This document shows positions 55,090 through 64,000 of a stretch of DNA of 64,000 bases, one piece after another (position 1 is the first letter of the stretch; each line of letters opens with the position of its first letter). Location: contig JALDNG010000090.1 in NCBI GenBank assembly GCA_024349245.1, positions 840,501-904,500 on the forward strand, written 5' to 3'. The notes beneath the pieces were generated by a model. The model made no database searches. It was given only the letters and a program-made list of their open reading frames with translations, and had not been told where the DNA came from. The stretch is from Neodontobutis hainanensis. Its lineage: Eukaryota > Chordata > Actinopteri > Gobiiformes > Odontobutidae. Position numbers and translations under genes: made by a program.

Positions 55090-57919
55090 ATTTAATTTGT
55101 AATTCTTAAACTTTTTAGCAAGGAAAAAAAATGTAAACACATGAACTGAAAATAAAGAACAAACAAATGAACAAACAAACACAGCCCATCACAGTCCAGG
55201 GAAACAAAAGAAAACAAAGAGTAATAGAATTATCACAGCTAGTCCACTACGGCGCTGGGGTACTCCTCCTGGAGTGCAAGGTGGAGGTCAGCCACTCCAT
55301 CGAGAACTGCTCCGGGACCAGTCTGTGCCAGTTGGATGTAGTGGGGTCTGTCACTGATTCAGGACAGAAAGATGGTTCTCTGTGCAGCATATGTGAGCCT
55401 GAAGCAACATTACTGTCCTTGTAGCCAACTAGCAGAGACACAGGATCCAGGTTCACTGTTACTCCAGTATCCTTCTCATGTTTTCCAGAACATTTGTCCA
55501 ATATGATTGGATTTTAAAACATGACCAAACACAGTGAGTAAAAATCCCTTCCACTGATTTACATAAAAAATAAGAAAGTTTGTACACAGTGAATCATTTT
55601 AGTCTATGGCAGCCTGGCACAGTTACAAACAGATATTCTTTTAATTTGGTTCCAGATATACTCCCGTTTATCCTCATCAATAGTTACACCTAATTCGGTC
55701 AAATACAACCAGTGAATCTGATTCAGCACATTATAAATCAATCAATTGTATTTTTATCCATGCACCTCTCTATTGGTGATAATGTGGCATCAGAAGTAAA
55801 TGTGGTTTTCTTAAATATGAAGTCTCGGACTTGGTAATATCTAAAGAAGTGGCTGTTGATTAACTTTTAGCTTTAACCAGCCACACACCAAAAGCGGAGG
55901 GCCTTATTACTGCAAATACAGCCATCCAAGTATCCAAAGATTCAGTGCACAGTAACACGGTTTAAAGCTTGTACTTTTTGATATTATTATTATATTTTTA
56001 CATACAGTGGCACAAGATTTAAAACACAGTGTAATGTATTCATGTTCTCTTACATAGATTGGCTGAAGTTGGTAGATTAGATTACATAACCAAGGATGAC
56101 TTCATTCAAAAAATGTACTGTCTTTTTGAACCACAGTGCCAAACATTCTAAAATAGATTCCTTAGGCTGTTTGACTGTTAGATTGGAATAATATTTAGTT
56201 TTTTCATTCCCTAATGATTATCCAAAGGAATGAATCGTGTTAAGCCTGTCAGCATTAGTAGTCAGTGCATGGCTGTGTTATTTCAGAATTAGCGAGTCGC
56301 ACTGCTGGCCTTAAATGAGATGCAAATGAATGCCTTATTAGTGAGCATCGTCAATTATTTTTAAATCCTTGTCACATCCTTTGAACCAGTCTGCTAACAT
56401 TGCTCTAAACTGGGACCATATAATTAAATTTGTTAAGATTTTGATTTCAGTTTATGTTAAAACATGTACAGTGTATGTACTCTGGCAGAAGTTGTGAATT
56501 TTTGGACATTTTCAGAAAATATGAATGATAACACAAAAACTTTTCTTTTACTCATAGTTAGTGGTTGGGTGAAGCCATTTATTGTCAAACAACTGTGTTT
56601 ATCATAATTAAATCATAATGACAACAGAAACAACCCAAATGACCCTGATCAAAAGTTGACATATCCTGGTGACATGCACACAAGATGAATAGCTACTAAA
56701 GGTACCCATCCTCACCTCACAAAAAACTTGCTGAAGCTGAAGTATGCCTATAGCACTAGTGATGGCTGTTTCGAGAACAAAAAGTCTACAGTAAGAATTA
56801 ATCCAGGGTTTGTGAGACAACTTTTAAAATAAAATACAAAACATTTTGGCCTCAGATTAGTTTGTTTAAGAGTATTCAAAAACAGAAACCTTTTCAATAC
56901 CTGTTCTTTATCCATTGTGGAAAAGGAGATGTCAGATCAAAGCTAGTTGTGCTCTGCATGAGTACAATCCATTTGTTGGTGGTGAACAGGGCGCGCCACA
57001 CTGTTGCCTCATTCCACTTAGCTTTAATCAGGTCACAATAATAAGTTGTAAACTCCCTCTGTGCGTTCTTTTTTTTTCTGCCATAGACCTTCATGCATAA
57101 TTGGTGGAAGAGGGGGAAGAGGGGGCAGAGGGGAAGAGAGTGGAAGCTTTTTGAAGTTGTCCATTTCACAACACACAGAAAAGAAATAACATAAGCCGAG
57201 GAAAGAGAAAACCAAAGTCCCCCCGGCAGGTTGGACCAATGCGGCAGTTGTTGAGAATAAAACGCTGAATGTATAAAGACAAACCGCTGACTGAACAAAT
57301 GTGCATCTGCCTGTCCTTTTGAACCGGAGAAGACATGATGACATGGGAATAACTACCTCCGACATCAGACAAGCACTTGTACAGCAGGAAAACAAAAACC
57401 ATTCATGGCTCACTGTGCATTTTCATGACAGTGTATAATGCTAGAGTGGGCAGACTTGTGCTGTAAGATTCTTTCTGAGACTTCAGTTGCTTCATACCAA
57501 AATCTTTACTGCTAATAAATATCCAATGCTTCCAGCAAATATTCAATAATTTTAGCTACTTAAAACAAACATTTCACAATTTCATCTATAAAGTCATTAA
57601 TAATGAAGTTTTTGTTAGTTCTCTTTTCATATATGGAATGTCCAGGGTAAAGTGTTCTTAGTAGTCTTAAGTGTTTATTGAAAAGGGCCACATAAATAAA
57701 AATTAGATAGCCTATTTAATGAGAAACAGAAAATAAACACCCTGTTTCTTATTAAATAGACTGATGTGTTGTGTAACTATCACCTGTGATAAAGTCAGCT
57801 GTGGTAAAGTGTATCCAAAGACTTAAGAATTTGTGCATTTAGATTATATCAGCATAATCAAGAACAGACAAAAATATTGTCTGTACAATTGTAACCTATT
57901 TTTCAATGTATGGCATTTA
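55090..57919. other. Single-copy non-coding stretch; possible conserved element at 56240-56390
   Basis: No gene recognised. 56240-56390 is repeat-free and has an octamer-like ATGCAAATGAA plus ATTAG and TCAATTATTTTTAAA words, suggestive of a developmental enhancer. The frames of up to 134 codons at 56894-57413 overlap each other on minus and look compositional. Confidence 0.35.
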
Positions 57920-58440
57920 TTCATTCATTTTCTTCCAATTATTCCTCTAAGAGGTGTTACTAGAGCCTATCCCAGCAGAGTCAGACACTGACCAACAACC
58001 AGTCAATCTCACAATTATTCTTTATTTTACCAGGTAGGTTAATTGAGACCCAATTTTCATTTACAGTGATGACCTGGACACATGTGTGTGGTGGTGGTGG
58101 TAAGCAATTGTACATGTTTTTAGTGGTTGGGGAAACCGGAGCATCCAGAAGAAACCTACGCAGACACAAGGAGAACATGCAAACTCGACACAGAAAGGCC
58201 CTGCCCTGGCCAGGACCTGAACCCAAGAGCTTCTTGCTTCTGCCACCATCCTGCCATTCATTCACTAGGGACACTTTAGAGTTGCCAAATGACCTATACA
58301 TGCATGTCTTTGGATGATAGGAGGAAGCGAGAGAGAGAACTTACAGTAACACATGAGGACAGTCAGACTCCTCATCGAAAGGTCAGAGTTGACCGGAAGC
58401 CACTATTTTGATTTTTTTAGCTTGGACCCAGGATTGAACC
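57920..58440 (-). repeat. Composite of two fish SINE fragments (reverse)
   Basis: Starts like the 30719 element (CATTCATTTTCTTCCAATTATTCC, GAGCCTATCCCAGCAG) and then switches to GGGGAAACCGGAGCATCCAGAAGAAACC and GAACATGCAAACTCGACACAGAAAGGCCC (22690-type). It ends with a second 30719-type piece (TTCATTCACTAGGGACACTTTAGAGTTGCC, CATGCATGTCTTTGG). It is a nested or recombined insertion. The 106-codon frame across it is a by-product. Confidence 0.7.
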
Positions 58441-58851
58441 CTGTGGCACACCATTTTTAAGAAAAGAAGACTGATCAGATGGCATCTGGCATCTGCAACT
58501 ATTGCTTGATTACATTTGCTAATATAATTTTTAAGAGTGGTACCAAGCCCCTCTCATGGAACACCTTAATAGGTCCTCAAGTAAGTGCTCCGTCCTACAG
58601 TGATATACAGCTATATACCGCCGTCCACCAGAGGGCAGGAAATATAACGAGAAACGCAATGACAACTTTACAAGTGTAAAAATCATGTTAACAGCCTGGT
58701 ACAAAAGATGGCTCCGGTCTCTAGAAGTTTTTACTAAGTGACAACTCTGGGGAAGTGCATTTTTGATTAATACGTCCATTTATGCTATCTGAAAACTATT
58801 GTTTTACTGTGCAATAAAAGTGGAAAAGCCCGGATGTACCCGTCATTTTAA
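58441..58851. other. Non-coding stretch, nothing recognised
   Basis: CCAGGATTGAACCCTGTGGCACACCA at 58428-58453 looks like LINE-derived text (reverse GVPQGS region or similar), but it is too short to assign. Confidence 0.35.
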
Positions 58852-59200
58852 ATGGTAAATGGCATGCATTTATATAGCGCTTTCCTGCACCCTTCTCGGG
58901 CACCTAAAGCTCTTTACATCATGCTTCCACTCACCCCATTCACACACATCCACTCCTGGGGCAGACAGAGAGGGGGGCTGCCACACAAACGGCGCTCAAC
59001 CTTCTCCTACCACCACCAAACACACATCTACAGTCACAAACACATTCATACACCAGTGCTACGGACACTGGAGGCAAGGTGGGTTAAGTGTCTTGCCCAA
59101 GGACACAACGACAGTATGAACTGTGGGGCGAGCGGGAATCGAACCTACTACCTTCCGGCTGAAAGACGGCCGCTCTACCACTGAGCCGCTCTACCACTGC
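58852..59200 (-). repeat. Full-length tRNA-derived SINE (reverse)
   Basis: Starts AAATGGTAAATGGCATGCATTTATATAGCGC and ends GGGAATCGAACCTACTACC and GACGGCCGCTCTACCACTGAGCC. Read on minus, the head is GGCTCAGTGGTAGAGCGGCC (box A) followed by GGTAGTAGGTTCGATTCCCG (box B). It is the best preserved copy of the 19217/20022 family here, with a duplicated CGCTCTACCACTG at its end. Confidence 0.85.
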
Positions 59201-62200
59201 CGCATTGCCTTGTCATAATGACAATATTGGAGAATAGGGGACCAATGGGCAGAAGTTGTCCATAGTATATACTGTCATTGGGTGGGACTTGATTAAAATT
59301 ATCAAACAAATTAGAGCCTTTGTAATAAAATTATCTTGAGTAATCGTATTTGAATTGCATAACAATATTTGCCCCAAAAGCATTTTTATTTATTTATTTA
59401 AATTTTAGTGGAGTATTTTGCATTTAGATGGTAGCCAACCATAGGGTTGAAGTGCTTCGGTGGTATGTAAACTCTTTTTTGCACCATTTGAACAAAACCA
59501 TGCATCAGGAAGTATTTTTTTTTTTTTTTTTTTTATGAAATTTGATTTCCATCAGTCCTAGCAATGTGCTTTCATCCGATTCCTCCACTTTAGTAGCTGT
59601 TAGCCGTACCATGTGCATCAGTGTAATCTGTGAACCAGGAAACCGTGCACTGAAAAGGTTTTTTAATCTGTTCATTTTTTTAAAATAATTTATTAATTGT
59701 AATTTACGCATTGATGTCCCACCTAATAACTTAGAAACCATTTAGGAGCAGTGCTGTCAGTTAGAGCCACTGTATTACCCACTTTTTCTTAAAGACAAGC
59801 CCTTCCAGTCCACTATGCATCATTGTACTGTTTTCTTGTGTCATTTAAATGGCAAAGCTGCCTCAGGTGCTACAAAGTGGAGACAAACTGTTTTTGACCT
59901 TATCGGCCTGATGTGAATGTGTCTGAACTATAGCAACAGCAGCGCTCAGAAACAGACACAGGACGCATCACTGGACTCTGTGGAATCTCTCTCCACATGT
60001 CAGAACACCGCTAGCTAAAATACTTTGTAGAGTCTGGATATAAACACCACTGCAGAGAGTCTACTACATCACAGGAGATGATAGTATTTATTTTTGTGGA
60101 GTAGAGCTGTAACATTTATGTCAGCTGTGTTTATTCTGTACATGTTAAATCCAAAGAAAGAAGCTACCAACATCCCAAGAGGCATTTGGGACTGCAAAAA
60201 TGTACTTTGTTCTAAATAAAACTAAATTTAGCACACACAATCCTTGCATCACAACAGCTGAATTCATGTGGTCCTCAGGTGGTCTGTGTTTCCAAGATTG
60301 GAAAACTTTTTTCAGACTTTCATATGATTTCATCTCAGAAAGCTGGCATATTGACATTAACACTGATTGTCTCAGTTAATGGTTAGTAATGTTATAATCT
60401 GCATTTAACTCAACACACAGGATTTAACATTAGCTTTCTTTCTATTTTAAAGGTGAATACTAAAAATAACCAAAATATAGCTTTAGCTAACCTATCTGAA
60501 TGTTAAGTAATACATATGATTTGATAATCAATGGCGATTTTAACAAGTCCGGGTCATTCCTAAGCCCTTATTATAAACTGTGTTTAAGCAAAGATTCCCA
60601 GCCTAATTATAAACTAAACTTTATTGTTGATAAGACATGTATGTGTGCTTTTTTTTAAGTTTTTTTTTTTTGCTTCCAGAGGCAGTATAGTCTGCGTTAG
60701 TTGATACTGCCCTTTGAATTCTGATTGGTTATATAACTATCCAATTGCATGCGCTCAGAGATTATTTCACTCCCTTGAAATTCACTTCAAATCAAAAAGG
60801 GACCAAACTAATTTTATTAACTCTAACTGTGTTTCAACAGCAATGACATTACAATATAATTTAAGGCCTATGAGACCACAAGAAATTTGTTGTAAATTTG
60901 TTAAAATTTGGTACACACATCTTTGTCACAACAAAGAAGTCATAGCAGCCAACAACAATAATGTTGCACAAATGCTGTAACCTAACACTACATTAAATTA
61001 TTGCTCTAAAGCTTGAAAGCTTTTCACAAAAGAGCTTATTGCAACAGTTTACCAGATGTAACAATGGGTAACTGTAGGCAAAAGCAAAATTATTGCCACT
61101 TGCCACTTTAATTGGCTTTGTAGTCCTATATTACGTGTATTTTTAACAGGTGCTTTCAGTAAAACAATAAGCCATGGGTCTAACTAACACTTGCAAGCTC
61201 TCCTGTGATGTATGTTTAAAATAGCATGTGAGTGGATTTGAAGGTACCCCCCACGCTCACCGGCCGTACACCGCGGTGGTCCAAGTGTTTGTGTGCTTCA
61301 CTCTGATTATCTTTCTAATGCTGCTCATCCATTGCCTCTCCTTCCTTCAACCGATGGCTATATTTGCTCTTCGGTGGAGGCCGCTCTCTTTGCGCTCCCA
61401 CATTCCACACTCAATTCCCAGCCTAATCATAAATCTCAAAGGCTAATGGGACAGCTGACCCTTTTGGCTTGAACAGCGCACTCAGCACTTTGCCAGTGTG
61501 TTCCACCAACATTCATATGCTAAAAGAGCAAGTGCAGTGTATCGGCAAACAATGGACTTATGCAAAAAGAATCACCCTTGGAAGTGCGGACTGTGCATAA
61601 CTTAGCTGTGGCTCTAATAAAGTGTGTACAGAGCCATGGCGCAGTGATTAATTAAGCCTGCTGTCTTACGTATAGATTTCTCCACTTTGAGCCCCCACTG
61701 GCATCCTTTATATTCAGCTAATGCTTGGTTGTATAATCTCCGATAATAACGCTCCCGAGGAAAGTGGATCCAGTTTCTCAGGTCTCATCCCATTGGCCCA
61801 GAGAAACCACCACATTATCTCCAAAAACATACAAATATGTCCACCACTGAGAAATCAAGCCACGGACTCATCCGGGGAGAGGAAAAGGTGCGTTCACATT
61901 TGCTGTGTTTGGTGCAGTTTACACGGACTCTGATGCGGGTGCTCAGTTAGCGCGGTTGACTTGGATAAATGTGAATGCTCCATACAAACCTCAGTGCGCT
62001 CCAAGATCTCTTCAAAACATAGATGTTAGAGTGCTTTCCAAGTAAACTCTGGTGGGAACCTCTAGTGGACCTCCAGAATTGGAGGAATAAAGTTGGCAAA
62101 GTTATTAATGTAGATAACTGTAGATATTAATAAAAGCAGTGCTGTGGTGCTTTGCTTATAATTTTGACATGTGTTCATTAATTATATTGGGCGGTAGTAA

Positions 62201-63101
62201 GAGCATTGTGTGGTCTTTGTTTGGCTTAGGAAAAAGTGTTATGTTCATATGATATGACAATTTTTGTTTACTGTGGATTTCAGAGGTTAGTTTAAAGAAT
62301 AGTGGTGAGAGGAGTGGCCAGAAAAAAGAGTAAGCCAGGTGATTTATTGTTGGGCATGAGTTTAAGTGCTTTGAGTATTTCATCAATGGTGAGTGGTTGA
62401 TCCAAGTGGTCTGCCTAAGAAGTACTGAGTTTTTGGAAGCAGACATTCCTCAAAAAATAATACATTTCTGTAGATAATATGTTGTGTCCTGGAGTATAAC
62501 ATTTTGAGTAGTATTGTTGTAATTTTAAGTTCTTCGTTATCCTGAGTAAATTTGCCTGTGGTGCATTGTTTCAGTTAATTTGTTAGAAATGTTCCTGTTT
62601 TGAAGGCGTTTGAGAGACCAGGGTGTCTAGTCTCTTTACTCCTACGTTTATTTTTAGCTGTCTTTACTCATTCAACATAATTTAGGTAGGTAAGTTTTTC
62701 TTTCATGGTGCAGAAACATTAATAATTTGCATTTTTTATATTTTGTCCAATTTTTCTAAGTAATCAGAGCAACTGGATTAGACAGATAAAATGCTGACGT
62801 ACATATTTTTGTTTGTAAATATTAACTTACATGAAACTGTACAAAATATTTTCAGTGAAAAGTGCATAAGATTTTAAGAAGATTTCTTCAAGATTTCATT
62901 GAAATACATCAAAGTTACCCACCGTCTGAAGCACTTCAGTTTGTTTAAACAGAATAGTACTTTGCTCCAGTGATGTCTTTGTCAGAACGAGGTTGTGGCA
63001 GTCAGGGGACCTCAGTCGAACTCTTAATAAGTGGTGCATGGAAAGTAGGGCAGCCGTATATAAGTACACTCTCTAAGCAGTTATTGCCTTTTCTTCTACA
63101 G
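59201..63101. other. Single-copy non-coding stretch; possible conserved element at 61300-61680
   Basis: No gene recognised. A 20-base poly(T) at 59515-59534. 61300-61680 is repeat-free, less AT-rich and carries dense homeodomain-like words (GCCTAATCATAAATC, GGCTAATGGGACAGCTG, GTGATTAATTAAGCC). It is the strongest-looking enhancer-type stretch in the window. Frames at 61228-61446 and 61721-61933 are considered accidental. Confidence 0.35.
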
Positions 63102-63189
63102 GGACTTAGTTCGGGAGGTGGACAGACAGTCACAGCATGATGCAGCTCTTCGTCTGAATGAACTAGAGGGACTTATGCAGGGGACATAA
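63102..63189 (+). CDS. Candidate terminal coding exon, unrecognised
   Basis: A good acceptor (TTGCCTTTTCTTCTACAG) opens, after one base, 28 codons beginning DLVREVDRQSQHDAALRLNE and ending EGLMQGT at the TAA at 63187. The peptide is charged and helical. It starts in phase 2, which matches the donor phase of the candidate exon at 20529-20683, but a one-in-three chance match is likely. A second frame is open for 12 codons. No protein family recognised. Confidence 0.25.
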
Positions 63190-64000
63190 CGCAGGCCAGC
63201 CCTCGTCATCACATGAGTCATCTCGGGTGGAGGCTGTGGTCCCGCAAGTTGCTTTCTTGATAATGAGTGGCTCCGAGCATTTTTCCAAAGAGGAGGGGGA
63301 TGTGTGAAGTGCTTTGTGTGTTTAGTCCTTCAGAAAGCTACAAAAAAGACGCACAAGTGTTGCACGCAGCAAAATAGTCAGATTAAATTTGACTCAGAGG
63401 GTGCAAAAATAATCTTTTGACAGATTTCACACCCATTGCACTCAATGTAGCACTTGTAGTTTTTGACGGGCGCCCCACAGTCATATCAGAGTGGACAAAC
63501 AAGTCTGTAATCAACACTTGTCAATGTGAAATAAGTGTAATAGTGAGTTGCTTAAAGGCCAGTACTTGTCTCTGAATTCTGCCTGCTGAAGTGTCTCATA
63601 ATTAGAAAATTCACTGACTTGTAGTAGGTCTAGAGACACACTAATGAGCACAGAAGTCGGCAAAAGCTACAGTTTAAGTTGAACTGCTCTTATTCCCTCT
63701 TATCCTGTTTTTAATGCATGAAAAATACTAGTCAAGGGGGCAACATTTGACATTGAAATATAAAAAAATATCCTAAGTTAGGATACCGATCTCTTTGCAC
63801 CACTAGATGGACTTGTGAGCTGTTTCCATTGCTACAGGGCGTATTTGAATGTCTTACTATTGTGAAAATGCATATATTTTCTACAAAGACCTAAAATAGT
63901 ATATTATGATTTCCAATAATTGCTAAATATAAGCTAACACAGTCAGTACATTAGAGTAAACATTCTTATATACGATTGCTTGTAGTACATTGTGGCTTAT
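63190..64000. other. Non-coding stretch, nothing recognised
   Basis: Single-copy DNA. If the exon at 63102 is real, this would hold its 3' UTR; an ATTAAA occurs at about 63384. Confidence 0.35.

Overview
The window looks like vertebrate, almost certainly teleost fish, nuclear DNA. It is AT-rich and has no long conserved reading frame. It is full of fish-type interspersed repeats: tRNA-headed SINEs, a Rex3 (RTE-clade) LINE, an R4/Dong (Rex6-like) LINE and a CR1/L2/Rex1-like LINE fragment. No intact multi-exon protein gene is visible. What protein coding there is appears only as a few candidate single exons, identified from splice sites and open frames without any search.

The best-supported and most unusual content is a tandem array at about 3.84-15.02 kb. 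Each unit of roughly 1.83 kb holds a block of GAGGGATTATCTGACTGA-type minisatellite, a perfect tRNA-Ala(AGC) gene on the plus strand and, about 0.6 kb further on, a U6 spliceosomal snRNA gene on the minus strand. Each U6 has a correctly spaced TATA box and a PSE-like element. Five full units are present. They are flanked by a left unit that has lost its U6 by deletion and a right relic that has lost the tRNA and the U6 body. The U6 body is identical to vertebrate U6 as I know it, but the 5' stem-loop is rewritten into a perfect 7-bp stem with a UUCG loop.

Layout from left to right. 1.25-1.64 kb holds a candidate terminal coding exon with a poly(A) signal. 3.84-15.02 kb is the tRNA/U6 array. 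15-22.9 kb is non-coding sequence with SINEs and two candidate exons, one at 20.5 kb encoding a signal-peptide-like start. 22.9-24.07 kb is a 29-bp minisatellite of about 40 copies. 24.1-28.2 kb is mostly single-copy, with a DR1-type nuclear receptor site and a 33-bp tandem repeat. 28.24-30.48 kb is an internally deleted Rex3 copy with a 13-bp target-site duplication. 30.7-51.2 kb is mostly single-copy sequence with SINEs, a CR1/L2-like fragment and an old Rex3 remnant. 51.25-55.09 kb is a decayed R4/Dong LINE inserted inside a (TA)n microsatellite. 55-64 kb holds more SINEs, possible conserved non-coding stretches and a candidate terminal exon at 63.1 kb.

Functionally, the array is the only part where genes plausibly work together. 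It supplies Pol III transcripts for translation (tRNA-Ala) and for splicing (U6), with the two genes of each unit pointing at each other. The remainder reads as intergenic or intronic DNA.
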